Below the pieces are notes generated by a model. The model was given only the letters and a program-made list of their open reading frames with translations, did no database searches and was not told the DNA's origin. This document shows positions 45,124-55,164 of a DNA stretch of 64,000 nucleotides, one piece after another. Every line of letters begins with the position of its first letter. Position 1 is the stretch's first letter. The translations under genes were made by a program, and so were the position numbers. This DNA comes from Microbacterium sp. Root61 (lineage in GTDB: Bacteria > Actinomycetota > Actinomycetes > Actinomycetales > Microbacteriaceae): assembly GCF_001427525.1 (NCBI RefSeq), contig NZ_LMGU01000001.1, positions 2,983,713 through 3,047,712 on the forward strand, read 5' to 3'.

Positions 45124-45177
45124 AATGGCCGGGTGGTCTCCCACCCGGCCATTCCAGCATCGATCCTCCGCGGAGGA
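45124..45177 (-). terminator. Two hairpins between dioxygenase and MFS genes
   Basis: A perfect 13-bp stem (45124-45136 with 45141-45153; arms AATGGCCGGGTGG and CCACCCGGCCATT) has a TCTC tetraloop, and TCCTCCG/CGGAGGA forms a second palindrome at 45164-45177. Both lie between the dioxygenase stop at 45212 and the MFS start at 45089. They probably reduce read-through into the transporter gene. Confidence 0.6.
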
Positions 45178-45211
45178 CCGACGGGATCCCACCCACTGGG
45201 CGGGACCCGCT

Positions 45212-46165
45212 TCAGGAGGTGACGTTCGGCGTGCCGTGCGTGTGGAAGGTCTCGATGGTCTTCATGCCCCACGCCTGACCCTTCTTGCGCTCCTCCGAAG
45301 TCCACTCCACGACGGGGGAGTCGGGGTCCAGCAGCAGGCGGGCGCCGGCATTGGCGAACTCGATGCGGTTGCCGCCGGGCTCCCACACGTAGAGGAAGAA
45401 CGTCTGGTTGATCGCGTGCTTGTGCGGGCCGGACTCGATGTGGATGCCGTTCTCCAGGAAGATGTCGGCGGCCTTGAGGATGTCCTCGCGCGTGTCCGGA
45501 GCGAAGGCGATGTGGTGCAGGCGGTCGCCGTGCTTGGTCCAGTCATCGGAGTACACGACGTCGTACGACTTGTTGTTGAAGTGGAACCACCAGGCGGCGT
45601 AGCCGCCGTCATCCAGCGCGATGCGCTCGCTCTCGCGGCCGCCGAGGGCCTTGGCGATGAACTCGCCGTTGGCCACGACATCCTTCGCGAGGAAGTTGAT
45701 GTGATCGAGGCGGCGCGCGTTCACTCCGCGGCCCGGGAAGGCGGACGCCTGGTTCTTCAGGGCCGGCTTGTCATCGGTCGCGACATATCGCTCGGACTCG
45801 TAGTAGATCGCCATCTTGTGACCGTCGGGGTCGCGGAACTCGAACGTCGGGCCGGTGCCGACCTCGCCGTCCACCCAGCCTTCGCCGAGACCCGTCTCCT
45901 TGATCGCCGCGACGCGACGCTCCAGGGCGTCCTGGCTCGAGGCCCGGAACGACGTGCGGCCCACGCCGGCGTCGGCGGATGCCGTGAGCTTGATCGTGTA
46001 CTGCTGGTACTCGTCCCACGTGCGCAGGTAGACGGAGTCGCCCTTCTCCTCGACGACGCGCATGGCGAGCAGGTCCTGGAAGAACCACAGGCTCTTGTCG
46101 AACGTCGCGGTGAGAAGTTCGACGTTGCCCAGGTGGGCCACGTCGAAGGAGGTGTAATCGGTCAC
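45212..46165 (-). CDS. Type I (VOC-fold) extradiol dioxygenase
   Basis: A 317-residue two-domain vicinal-oxygen-chelate protein, similar in length to catechol 2,3-dioxygenase (XylE, 307). Predicted Fe(II) ligands align with XylE: His155 in RRLDHINF, His218 in RLHHIAF and Glu269 in NRIEF, with Tyr259 in FFLYVWEP. The start is GTG at 46165 with GAGGACA upstream. The three genes upstream convert oxalomesaconate, so the expected substrate is gallate or 3-O-methylgallate. Known gallate dioxygenases (DesB, GalA) and 3-O-methylgallate dioxygenase (DesZ) are LigAB-type, an unrelated fold. A catechol substrate is the alternative. Confidence 0.85.
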   Translation of the reverse strand: MTDYTSFDVAHLGNVELLTATFDKSLWFFQDLLAMRVVEEKGDSVYLRTWDEYQQYTIKLTASADAGVGRTSFRASSQDALERRVAAIKETGLGEGWVDGEVGTGPTFEFRDPDGHKMAIYYESERYVATDDKPALKNQASAFPGRGVNARRLDHINFLAKDVVANGEFIAKALGGRESERIALDDGGYAAWWFHFNNKSYDVVYSDDWTKHGDRLHHIAFAPDTREDILKAADIFLENGIHIESGPHKHAINQTFFLYVWEPGGNRIEFANAGARLLLDPDSPVVEWTSEERKKGQAWGMKTIETFHTHGTPNVTS

Positions 46166-46208
46166 AGTGCTGTCCTCTCCGACAGTCGGGTTCGGTCGTT
46201 CAGATGGG

Positions 46209-47288
46209 TCAGAGGCGAGGGCGCGGGAAGACCGTGCCGTCGAAGATCTTGCGGGCCGTGCGAAGCGACATGGAGGAAGCCCGCCATGTGCCGTCGGGGT
46301 CCTGCGCGACGCGGACCCGAGCCGGGAACGTGCCGGTCGGGTGCTCGATCAGGTACGGACCGTCGCTCGGCACACGCGCGAAGTCGGCGCCGACGGCGCC
46401 GGGGATGCTCACGCCGGCGGCGACGGATGCCGCCATCAGGACGCCGATCGAGGTGTGCACGCGCGCGGGAATGAAAGCCCGGGTGCCGACCACGCCGTCG
46501 CCCTGCGGCGGTGAGATCAGGAACATCTTGGGGACGGTCTGCGCGCTCACGTCGCCGAGGCCCATGATCTCGCCCGCGCGCAGGCGGATCTCCTCGACGC
46601 GGCGGGTGAGATCCGCGTCGGCCTCGAGCTCTTCGGGGCTCTCCCGGCCGGTCACCGCGAACTCGTCTGCGCGCAGCAGCACGACGGGCATCCCGTTGTC
46701 GACGAGGGTGACCCGGTGTCCGGCGATGTCGTCGGCGGCGTTGCCGGTGGGCAGCAGCGGACGGTCGCCGGCGGACATCTCGAGCTCGATCGGCGCGGCC
46801 GTGCCGGGCACGCCGTCGATCGAGGCATCGCCGTCGTAGACCGGGAGGCCCTCGGCGACGGGGAAGACGGCGGTGGCCGTATCGCCGGTGTTCACGAGCC
46901 GGATGCGGACGCTCGCCTCGGCGCCGTCGGCGCAGATCAGGCCGCGCTCGAGGGCGAACGGCCCAATGCCGGCCAGGAGGTTGCCGCACGTCTGCGCGTC
47001 GCTCACGACGGGGCGATCCACGACGATCTGCAGGAACAGGTAGTCGACATCGATGCCGGGCGTCGTGGACGTCGAGACGATCGCGACCTTGCTGGTCAAG
47101 GGGTGCGCGCCGCCGAGCCCGTCGATCTGCGTCGGATCGGGGCTGCCCATGATCCGCAGCAGCAGGTCGTCACGCTCGGCGGGGTCGGCGGGCAGATCGG
47201 ACGCGAGGAAGTACGCGCCCTTGGACGTGCCGCCGCGCATCAGCATGCAGCGGACGCCGTGCACCGTCATCCGCTCAGCCGCGCCCAT
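46209..47288 (-). CDS. galD: 4-oxalomesaconate tautomerase (PrpF/GalD family)
   Basis: A 359-residue diaminopimelate-epimerase-fold protein. The PrpF signature MRGGTSKGAYF is near residue 17, the GLGGAHPLTSKVAIV stretch near 58 and DAQTCGNLLAGIGPFALERGL near 98. GalD tautomerises the keto and enol forms of 4-oxalomesaconate in gallate breakdown. Two starts are possible: ATG at 47288 (GAGG site, overlapping the aldolase by 14 bases) or ATG at 47270. It sits between the aldolase and the dioxygenase. PrpF of the methylcitrate pathway is the alternative, but no prp genes are near. Confidence 0.85.
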   Translation of the reverse strand: MGAAERMTVHGVRCMLMRGGTSKGAYFLASDLPADPAERDDLLLRIMGSPDPTQIDGLGGAHPLTSKVAIVSTSTTPGIDVDYLFLQIVVDRPVVSDAQTCGNLLAGIGPFALERGLICADGAEASVRIRLVNTGDTATAVFPVAEGLPVYDGDASIDGVPGTAAPIELEMSAGDRPLLPTGNAADDIAGHRVTLVDNGMPVVLLRADEFAVTGRESPEELEADADLTRRVEEIRLRAGEIMGLGDVSAQTVPKMFLISPPQGDGVVGTRAFIPARVHTSIGVLMAASVAAGVSIPGAVGADFARVPSDGPYLIEHPTGTFPARVRVAQDPDGTWRASSMSLRTARKIFDGTVFPRPRL

Positions 47289-47997
47289 GCTCCGCCTCGA
47301 AGTCCTGTGCGGTGACGTAGGTGACGCCGAGGTCGGCGAGCAGCGGGCGAAGGTTGTTGCGGTCGAGGCTCAGATCGCCCGCCTGGTACGCCGCGCGCGA
47401 GCCCGCTTCCTTGGCGACGCGCGCGTCGGAGGCGAGCAGAACGGCGGATGCCTCGGCCCTGGGCACACACACCACACCGTCGTCGTCGGCCACGATGATG
47501 TCACCTGCGCACACGACCGTGTCGCCGACCGTGATCGGCACGTTGACACTGCCGGCGGTGGCCTTGACCGTGCCCTGCGCGTTGACCGCGGCCGACCAGA
47601 CGTGGAAGCCCATCGCCCGCAGGTCCACGACATCGCGGACCCCGCCGGTGGTGACCAGCCCGAGCACGCCGCGCTGCTGCAGGGCCGTGGCGAACAGCTC
47701 GCCGAACGATCCGTCCAGCGAGGGGGACGTGGTGGTGACGACGAGGATGTCGCCGGCCCGGCACTGCTCCACGGCGGCGTGGATCATCAGGTTGTCGCCG
47801 GGCCAGTTGAGCACGGTGACCGCGGAGCCCGCGATGCGTGCGCCGTCCTGGAGCGGGCGGAGTGCGGCGCCGACGAGTCCGCGGCGGCCCATGGCCTCGT
47901 GGACGGTGGCGACACCGTGCACGCCGAGGGCGTCGATGGTCGCGGCATCCGCTCGTTCGATGTCGGTGACGACGAATCCGGTGCGTCCGACGCTCAT
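47275..47997 (-). CDS. 4-carboxy-4-hydroxy-2-oxoadipate aldolase (RraA/HMG-aldolase family)
   Basis: A 240-residue RraA-fold class II aldolase of normal length for LigK/GalC. Typical stretches are ATVHEAMGRRGLVG near residue 30, DNLMIHAAVEQCRAGDILVV near 67, LGLVTTGGVRDVVDL near 108 and ADDDGVVCVPR near 175. It cleaves 4-carboxy-4-hydroxy-2-oxoadipate to pyruvate and oxaloacetate and often decarboxylates oxaloacetate. The ATG at 47997 overlaps the hydratase stop (ATGA). The position between hydratase and tautomerase supports the assignment over the RNase-regulator RraA. Confidence 0.85.
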   Translation of the reverse strand: MSVGRTGFVVTDIERADAATIDALGVHGVATVHEAMGRRGLVGAALRPLQDGARIAGSAVTVLNWPGDNLMIHAAVEQCRAGDILVVTTTSPSLDGSFGELFATALQQRGVLGLVTTGGVRDVVDLRAMGFHVWSAAVNAQGTVKATAGSVNVPITVGDTVVCAGDIIVADDDGVVCVPRAEASAVLLASDARVAKEAGSRAAYQAGDLSLDRNNLRPLLADLGVTYVTAQDFEAEHGRG

Positions 47998-48749
47998 GCC
48001 AGGGTGTCCGTGACCTGCGGGTAGTAGCGCATGTACGCCTCGCCCATCGTGTCGACAGGCAGTCCCAGGTTGGGGCCGGCGTTGCGCTTGACCTGCACGC
48101 CCCTGCGGACCGCGAGGGAGGTGTAGTACTCCCACATGTGCTTCTGCGCGGGCAGGCACTCCATCGCCTTCTGCTTCAGCGGGAACGCCTCGGTGATGTC
48201 CAGCAGCACGTTCGGCTTGAAGTCGCACTGCTCGGGCTGGTGCGGCTCGAAGAAGAAGACCGGGGGAGCCCCGATGATCTCGTCGCGCGAGGGATAGGAA
48301 CCGTCGGAGTTCGCGACGCCGATGGCCTGTGCGAGCACGCGGGCCTGCAGCGCCATGCGCGCCGCAGCCGGGTGGTCGCCGTTGTACGGGTCTTCGAGCG
48401 GGTGGGTGAGCACGACGGTCGGCTGCACGCGACGGTAGACGTCGACGAGCTTCGCGACGGCCTCGGGGGACTCGATCAGCGGGTAGTCACCCAGATCGAG
48501 GAACTCGATGTCGGCGCCGAGCGCGGCGGCGGCCGCGGCGGCCTCGTCGCGCCGGATGGCCTTGATCTCATCCAGCGGCTTGCCCTGCAGCCACTGGCTG
48601 GCCGACTCCCCGCGCTCGCCGTAGGAGAGGCACACCACGGTGGCGCGCTCGCCGCGCATCGTCGCCGCCGCGATGGCCCCGGCGGCCCGCCACACGAAGT
48701 CGCCCGCGTGGGCGCTCACGACCAGAAGGGAGGGGGATGTCTGCGCCAA
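47994..48749 (-). CDS. galB: 4-oxalomesaconate hydratase (PIG-L/GalB family)
   Basis: A 251-residue LmbE/PIG-L-fold zinc protein, close to the length of Pseudomonas GalB. LLVVSAHAGDFVWRAAGAIA near residue 10 replaces the deacetylase AHxDD with HAGDF, as expected for GalB. The second zinc region is HPLEDPYNGDHPAAARM near 115. The start is TTG at 48749, with AGGATC upstream; no ATG or GTG lies near the expected N-terminus. It hydrates 4-oxalomesaconate to 4-carboxy-4-hydroxy-2-oxoadipate. It is the first gene of the minus-strand operon and divergent from the O-demethylase. Confidence 0.82.
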   Translation of the reverse strand: MAQTSPSLLVVSAHAGDFVWRAAGAIAAATMRGERATVVCLSYGERGESASQWLQGKPLDEIKAIRRDEAAAAAAALGADIEFLDLGDYPLIESPEAVAKLVDVYRRVQPTVVLTHPLEDPYNGDHPAAARMALQARVLAQAIGVANSDGSYPSRDEIIGAPPVFFFEPHQPEQCDFKPNVLLDITEAFPLKQKAMECLPAQKHMWEYYTSLAVRRGVQVKRNAGPNLGLPVDTMGEAYMRYYPQVTDTLA

Positions 48750-48867
48750 GGGAAGGGATCCTGTCTGCCACCGAATGGGGAATCGCCGGGGCGCGCGTCT
48801 CTGCGTCGAGGACTGCGGCCCGTCTCGATCCCTCAGGCAACCACACCTCTGGTGCATTGGTCAAGAT

Positions 48868-50379
<1,512 letters not shown>

Positions 50380-50382
50380 TTC

Positions 50383-50420
50383 CGAAAGGGCCCCGGGAGG
50401 CGACTCCCGGGGCCCTTTCG
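50383..50420. terminator. Strong bidirectional terminator
   Basis: A perfect 17-bp stem (50383-50399 with 50404-50420; core AAAGGGCCCCGGGAG) has a GCGA tetraloop, and the arm bases AAA/TTT give a T-run of three on each strand. It lies between the convergent demethylase and GntR genes. Confidence 0.85.
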
Positions 50421-50436
50421 CGTGCGCTGCGCGGGC

Positions 50437-51102
50437 TCAGGCGAGCTCGCGGAGGGCCTCGATGACGCTCAGCAGGTGGACGCGCACGGCCTCGCGCGCG
50501 GCCTCCGGGTCGCGCGCCGTGATGGCGTCGATGATCGCGATGTGCTCCAGCACCGACACCTTCGCGCGCGACACGCGCGACCACAGCTTGAACTGGTGGC
50601 GGACGCTCTGGGCGTGGAGGCGGGCGAGCACATCCGACGCGGTCGCATGGCGGCTGATCTCGCGGATCCGCTGGTCCAGCAGCCGGTTGAGCCGCGCATA
50701 CTCGGCGAGGTCGCCCTCGGCGACCGAGTCGAGCAGCCGCACCCGCAGTCGGGTGAACTCGGCGATCTCGGTATCGGTGATCGACTCGGCGGTCTTGGCC
50801 GCGCACAGCTCCTCGATACCGCTGCGCACCTCGAGGATCTCGATCGCCTCATCCAGTGAGATGGCGCGCACGCGCGACCCCTTGTTCGGCAGGCGCTCGA
50901 CGAGGCCCTCGTTGGCGAGCTCCAGCAGCGCCGTGCGCACCGTTGCGCGGCTCGCGGCGAACGTGTCGCTCAGGTCGGCCTCGATGAGCCGCTGATTCGG
51001 GGCGTAGTCGCCCTGGATGATCGCATCGCGGATGCCATCGACCACGCGCGTCCCCGCGCTCTCCGGTGCCCCTGGTTCGTCGACTTCGACGCTGATCGAC
51101 AT
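50437..51102 (-). CDS. GntR-family regulator (FCD/FadR-C subfamily)
   Basis: A 221-residue protein. The N-terminal winged helix shows IRDAIIQGDYAPNQRLIEADLSD near residue 24 and SRATVRTALLELANEGLVERLPNKG, and the C-terminal FCD domain has an all-helical pattern with the metal-binding Asp/His positions (ARLNRLLDQRI, HIAIIDAITARD). The start is ATG at 51102 after AAGGAG. FCD proteins bind carboxylic acids. It is convergent with the demethylase. A TATTGT-TC-ACAATA repeat lies 51 bp upstream of it, so autoregulation is likely and control of the demethylase and gal-type operon plausible. Confidence 0.88.
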   Translation of the reverse strand: MSISVEVDEPGAPESAGTRVVDGIRDAIIQGDYAPNQRLIEADLSDTFAASRATVRTALLELANEGLVERLPNKGSRVRAISLDEAIEILEVRSGIEELCAAKTAESITDTEIAEFTRLRVRLLDSVAEGDLAEYARLNRLLDQRIREISRHATASDVLARLHAQSVRHQFKLWSRVSRAKVSVLEHIAIIDAITARDPEAAREAVRVHLLSVIEALRELA

Positions 51103-51152
51103 GAGACTCCTTCTGTGAGCGGCCGGTGTGACCCGCCACAAGTTCAAGCCAC

Positions 51153-51166
51153 TATTGTTCACAATA
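51153..51166. promoter_or_regulatory. TATTGTTCACAATA palindrome, candidate GntR operator
   Basis: A perfect 14-bp interrupted palindrome upstream of the GntR gene, with the TTGT/ACAA half-sites common for FCD-type regulators. TATAGGT directly overlaps its right edge (51165-51171), echoing the ATAGGT element at 1085 and 48909. Confidence 0.6.
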
Positions 51167-51270
51167 TAGGTGCGGGATGCATAGCCTGCAGCGCAATCTC
51201 GGCGCATTTCGGTGCTGAGCCGCCGGGATCCAGTGGGTCGACGCCGCGGATTCTCCCGATCGAGGACAAC

Positions 51271-51306
51271 GACGACGGGCCCGGGCGATCGCCCGGGCCC
51301 GTCGTC
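51271..51306. terminator. 36-bp perfect palindrome after the MetE-like gene
   Basis: Two 18-base arms (51271-51288 and 51289-51306; arm GACGACGGGCCCGGGCGA) are perfectly complementary with no spacer, so the folded loop is a few bases at the centre. It begins 13 bases beyond the MetE-like stop and is the probable terminator for that gene. Confidence 0.7.
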
Positions 51307-51319
51307 ATGTCGCTACGCG

Positions 51320-52438
51320 TCAGGCGTCGGCCCAGACGTCCGCGGCGATCGCGACGGTGGTCTCGATCTTGGCCCACTGCTCGTCCTCGGACAGCACGTT
51401 GCCCTCCTCGGTCGAGGCGAAGCCGCACTGCGGGCTCAGCGCCAGCTGCGCGAGCGGCGCGACGGCGGATGCCTCGTCGATGCGACGCTTGATCGCGTCG
51501 GCGTCCTCGAGCTCACCGGACTTGGTCGTGATGAGGCCGAGCTCGACGACCTTGTCGCCCTGCGGCAGGAATCGCAGGGGCTCGAAGCCGCCGGCGCGCT
51601 CGTTGTCGTACTCGAGGAAGTAGCCGTCGAACGTGGTCTCACCCAGCAGCTGCTCGGCGACCGGCTCGTACCCGCCGGAGGAGATCCACGTCGAGCGGAA
51701 GTTGCCGCGGCAGACGTGGGTCGTGACGACCATGTCGGCGGGCTTGTCGCGCAGCGACGCGTTGATCAGTGCCGCGTACCGCTCGGCGAGGTGATCGGTG
51801 CGGATGCCGCGTTCGGCCGCCTTCTTCAGCTCGTCCTCCGAGCAGAGGTACGCCCATGCGGTGTCGTCGAACTGCAGGTAGCGGCATCCCGCGTCGTAGA
51901 ACGCCTGGACGGCGGAGCGGTAGGTCGCCGCGAGGTCTTCGAGGATGTCGTCGTGGTCGCCGTAGGACGATCCCGCGAGGGCGTCGCGCTCGAGGCGGAA
52001 GTCCAGGACCGTCGGGGCCGGGATGCTGATCTTCGGCGTCACGCCGGCTGCTTCGGCGACGGGCTTGAGGAAGCGGAAGTGCTCGAGCATCGGGTGATCG
52101 GCGGGGAAGCCGACCGGTCCGTCGATGTGCAGGCCGAGCGGGCGGGTCTGCACGCCCTGGAACTGGATGCCGTGATCGAGCTCGACCACGTTCACGCCGT
52201 CCAGCATCCCGAAGAAGTCGAAGTGCCACCACGAACGGCGGAACTCGCCGTCGGTGGCGACCTTGAGGCCGGCCTGCGCCTGGCGGGCGACCAGCGAGGT
52301 GATCGCCTCGTCCTCGACGGCGCGCAGCTCGGCGGCGTCGATCTCGCCCGCGGCGAGACGCACGCGGGCCGCCTTGACGGCGTCGGGGCGGAGGAAGCTG
52401 CCGACGATATCGGCGCGGAACGGCGGGTTCACAGACAT
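51320..52438 (-). CDS. MetE-like (cobalamin-independent) methyltransferase, C-terminal-domain type
   Basis: A 372-residue single-barrel protein related to the catalytic half of MetE and to the YxjG/YxjH group. Predicted zinc ligands are His and Cys in TTHVCRGN near residue 240, Glu in FLEYDNERAG near 280 and Cys in LSPQCGFAS near 345. FDDTAWAYL and DGEFRRSWWHFDF are also family-typical. It may move a methyl group from methyl-THF to homocysteine. Given the THF-dependent demethylase 1 kb away, it could use aromatic methoxyl carbon to make methionine (inference). Another thiol acceptor is possible. Confidence 0.8.
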   Translation of the reverse strand: MSVNPPFRADIVGSFLRPDAVKAARVRLAAGEIDAAELRAVEDEAITSLVARQAQAGLKVATDGEFRRSWWHFDFFGMLDGVNVVELDHGIQFQGVQTRPLGLHIDGPVGFPADHPMLEHFRFLKPVAEAAGVTPKISIPAPTVLDFRLERDALAGSSYGDHDDILEDLAATYRSAVQAFYDAGCRYLQFDDTAWAYLCSEDELKKAAERGIRTDHLAERYAALINASLRDKPADMVVTTHVCRGNFRSTWISSGGYEPVAEQLLGETTFDGYFLEYDNERAGGFEPLRFLPQGDKVVELGLITTKSGELEDADAIKRRIDEASAVAPLAQLALSPQCGFASTEEGNVLSEDEQWAKIETTVAIAADVWADA

Positions 52439-52480
52439 GCCGACAACCCTACTTGAGCGTGGATCGGGCCCCTGGCGGCA

Positions 52481-53347
52481 TTACGCTCCGCGACTGACGG
52501 AGATCGATTCGAGGTACTCCATCGACTTGAGCGACGAGTTCACGAGCGGCCGGAACCGCCCGCCCGGCGTGGCCGACGGGTGACCGGTCGGGAGATAGGC
52601 GGCCCGCAGCGCGACGGAGATCTCCCGCGCGGCGTGCGAGAGCAGTTCGATGTGTCCGAGCACGGGTACGTCGTCGTTGGGGACGACGAGTCCGATCGCG
52701 GCGATCACGTCGTTGTGTGCGCCGTACACCGGCACGGCGATGCCGCGGGACTCCTCGTGGATGTGCCCGTCGGTGACCGCCCAGCCGTCCGCGCGCACCC
52801 TCCGCAGCATCGCCCGCAGCTCCCGCTCCGTCGTGATCGTGTGCGGAGTGAATCGATGCATCGGCTTGGACAGCACCTCCTCGAGCACGGCCGGACCGGC
52901 GTGCGCGAGCATCACCAGCCCGCTGGAGGACGCGTGCACCGGAATGCGGCCGCCGATCAGGGTGGCGTTGACGACCGCGTCGCGCACCGACAGGCGGTCG
53001 AGGAAGAGCACCTCGGTGCCGCTCAGCACGGCCAGCTGGATGTGCTGGCGCACGCGGGCGTGCACGGCCTGCAGGTACGGGCGGGCGAGCTCGCGCAGGC
53101 CCAGGGCGCCGGGGGTGCGGCAGGCGAGCTCCCACAGTCGGATCCCGAGGCGATAGGTGCGATCGGGGAGGCGTTCGAGGAGGCCCTCGTGCTCGAGCTC
53201 GGCGACGATCCGGTGCGCCGTGGAGGGGGCGAGGCCGGCGCGGTCGGAGATCTCGGTCAGCGTGAGGAACGGCACGGCCGCCTCGAACGTGCCGAGTACT
53301 CTCAGGTGTTTACTGAGGACGGATTCGCCCCCGGATGCTCGCGCCAC
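52481..53347 (-). CDS. IclR-family transcriptional regulator
   Basis: A 288-residue IclR protein. The winged helix lies in residues 15-55 (LTLTEISDRAGLAPSTAHRIVAELEHEGLLERL) and the effector domain shows RTPGALGLRELARPYL near 75, SSSGLVMLAHAG near 140 and VYGAHNDVIAAIGLVVP near 215. The start taken is GTG at 53347 with GGAAGG six bases upstream; longer versions run through palindromic DNA at 53412-53436. It is divergent from the Liv-type importer and probably controls it. It is paralogous to the IclR at 26414-27226. Confidence 0.87.
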   Translation of the reverse strand: MARASGGESVLSKHLRVLGTFEAAVPFLTLTEISDRAGLAPSTAHRIVAELEHEGLLERLPDRTYRLGIRLWELACRTPGALGLRELARPYLQAVHARVRQHIQLAVLSGTEVLFLDRLSVRDAVVNATLIGGRIPVHASSSGLVMLAHAGPAVLEEVLSKPMHRFTPHTITTERELRAMLRRVRADGWAVTDGHIHEESRGIAVPVYGAHNDVIAAIGLVVPNDDVPVLGHIELLSHAAREISVALRAAYLPTGHPSATPGGRFRPLVNSSLKSMEYLESISVSRGA

Positions 53348-53411
53348 GATGCGCCTTCCGCTTTCGGACGGCACCCTCGCCGCCGTGTCCAGCCTGCTCT
53401 GACTGGATATC

Positions 53412-53620
53412 CTATGCTCCATAGTTCCATTGAACGGAAGTGATCGGCAGTGGACGCCGGTGGCGATCGTAGCCTGTGGATCTCTCACATTCGGACGACG
53501 GAGTCCGTGCAAGAGCACGATTTCCGTCTCCGTGACCCCTCAAGATCACGAAGCGGAATCCTTTGCGTAAACTCGTTCCAAAATCGTTGACAATCTCGTT
53601 GTCGATCTCTAGCGTCAACG
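53412..53620. promoter_or_regulatory. Divergent promoter region between IclR and the Liv-type importer
   Basis: This 334-bp gene-free stretch (53348-53681) holds several palindromes. CTATG-CTC-CATAG (53412-53424) and GTTC-CATT-GAAC (53425-53436) are near the IclR gene. A TTGACA -35 (53587-53592) lies within GACAA-TCTCG-TTGTC (53589-53603) and CGTTGAC...GTCAACG (53585-53591 and 53614-53620). The first pair could be IclR sites; the second overlaps the probable promoter of the importer. The -10 is weak (TAGCGT near 53610). Confidence 0.5.
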
Positions 53621-53681
53621 AGGTGCGATCCGTCACGGTCCGCATACCCGAGAGCAATGACGCACCCAGGAGAGGTTGCCC

Positions 53682-54464
53682 ATGGCCGCGCGCCTGAGCC
53701 TGAGAGACGTGAACCTCCGTTTCGGCGGCATCAAAGTCCTCGAAGACGTGAGCTTCGAGGTCGAGCCGGGATCCATCCACGGCCTGGTCGGCCCCAACGG
53801 CGCCGGCAAGACGTCGCTGTTCAACTGCATCAGCGGCCACTACAAGCCCAGCTCGGGATCGATCACGATCGACGGCGAGGAAGTGCTCGGGCTCGCTCCC
53901 TCCAAGCTCGCCCGTCACGGGCTCGCTCGCACGTTCCAGCATCCGGCGCTGCAGTTGAAGGCCACCGTGCTGGAGAACGTGCTGCTCGGCGGGCACACCG
54001 AACTGCCCGGCGGACCCCTCTCATGGTCGCTGCGCCTCCCCTTCACAGGGCGTGCCGAGCGCCGGCTGCGCGCCGAAGCGCTCGAGCTGCTCGAGCGCAC
54101 CAACCTCGGCTGGGCGGCCGACCTGCCCGCCGACGAACTGAGCCACGGTCTGCACAAGGGCATCGAGCTGTGCCGCGCACTGCTGTCCAAGCCGTCGCTG
54201 CTGCTGCTGGACGAGCCGGCCGCCGGTCTCTCGCACGGCGAGGTCGAGCAGTTCATCGCCACGGTCAAGCGCCTGCGCGCCGAAGACGACATCACCGTCA
54301 TCATCGTGGAGCACCACATGGGCCTGATCTCCGCACTCACCGACCAGGTCGTCGTGCTCGATCACGGGCGCAAGCTCATGGAAGGCACCGCCGCACAAGC
54401 GCAGTCCGACCCACGAGTGATCGAGGCCTATCTCGGAAAGGACGCGGTCGATGACGCTGCTTGA
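53682..54464 (+). CDS. Branched-chain-type ABC transporter ATPase (LivG-like)
   Basis: A 260-residue cassette. Walker A is GPNGAGKTSLFN near residue 38, the GLARTFQHPALQLKATVLENVLLG stretch near 82 is the LivG Q-loop, and LLLLDEPAAGLSHGE is Walker B near 175. The signature is atypical (LSHGLHKGIELCRAL). The start is ATG at 53682 after AGGAGAGG. It overlaps the next ATPase gene by 14 bases. Such HAAT-type importers often carry benzoate-like acids when near pca genes. Confidence 0.88.
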   Translation: MAARLSLRDVNLRFGGIKVLEDVSFEVEPGSIHGLVGPNGAGKTSLFNCISGHYKPSSGSITIDGEEVLGLAPSKLARHGLARTFQHPALQLKATVLENVLLGGHTELPGGPLSWSLRLPFTGRAERRLRAEALELLERTNLGWAADLPADELSHGLHKGIELCRALLSKPSLLLLDEPAAGLSHGEVEQFIATVKRLRAEDDITVIIVEHHMGLISALTDQVVVLDHGRKLMEGTAAQAQSDPRVIEAYLGKDAVDDAA

Positions 54465-55161
54465 ACTCGTCGACGTCACGGCGGCGTACGGTCCGGTGCA
54501 GGTGCTGGAGAGCGTTTCGCTCGAGGTCCCCGAAGGGGGCGCGGTCGGGATCCTCGGCGCCAACGGCGCGGGCAAGACCACCACCCTGCGAGCGATCAGC
54601 GGCACGGTGCGCACCGGCGGGAAGATCTCGTTCGACGGTCGCGACATCCGCGGCCTCGGTCCGGACAAGGTCGCCGCCCTCGGCATCGCGCACGTCCCGG
54701 AAGGGCGCGGCACGCTGGGCCAGCTCACCGTGCGCGAGAACCTCCGCGTCGGCGCCTATCTCCGCAAGGACCGCAAGGCGATCGCGGCGGACATCGATTA
54801 CTGCCTCGACCTCTTCCCGAACCTGCAGGCCCGGATCGGCTCCAGCGCGGCTGCGCTCTCCGGCGGAGAGCAGCAGATGCTCGCCGTCGGCCGCGCGTTC
54901 ATGGCCAAGCCGCGGCTGCTCCTGCTGGACGAGGCGTCGCTCGGGCTCGCGCCCAGCACCGCCAAGCTGGTCTACGAAGCGATTGGCCGGCTCCGCAAGG
55001 AGTCCGGCATCGCGATGCTGATCGTCGAACAGAACGCCAACCTCGCTTTTTCCCTCGTCGACACCGCGACCGTCCTGGAGACGGGTCGCAATGCGCTGAC
55101 CGGCACCTCTGCCGAGCTCAAGGGCATGGACGAGATCCGACGCGCCTACCTGGGGGGTTGA
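54451..55161 (+). CDS. Branched-chain-type ABC transporter ATPase (LivF-like)
   Basis: A 236-residue cassette. Walker A is GANGAGKTTTLR near residue 37, IAHVPEGRGTLGQLTVRENL near 85 is typical of LivF, the signature is LSGGEQQMLAVGRAFMAKP near 135, and Walker B is LLLLDEASLGLAP. The start is ATG at 54451 after GGAAAGGACG. It pairs with the LivG-like protein to power the importer. Confidence 0.92.
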   Translation: MTLLELVDVTAAYGPVQVLESVSLEVPEGGAVGILGANGAGKTTTLRAISGTVRTGGKISFDGRDIRGLGPDKVAALGIAHVPEGRGTLGQLTVRENLRVGAYLRKDRKAIAADIDYCLDLFPNLQARIGSSAAALSGGEQQMLAVGRAFMAKPRLLLLDEASLGLAPSTAKLVYEAIGRLRKESGIAMLIVEQNANLAFSLVDTATVLETGRNALTGTSAELKGMDEIRRAYLGG

Positions 55162-55164
55162 CCG

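Noticed and set aside
46209..47288. The PrpF-family protein as a methylaconitate isomerase of the methylcitrate cycle
   Set aside because: No prpC, prpD or acnD genes are near; the CHA-aldolase and GalB-like neighbours fit oxalomesaconate tautomerase better.
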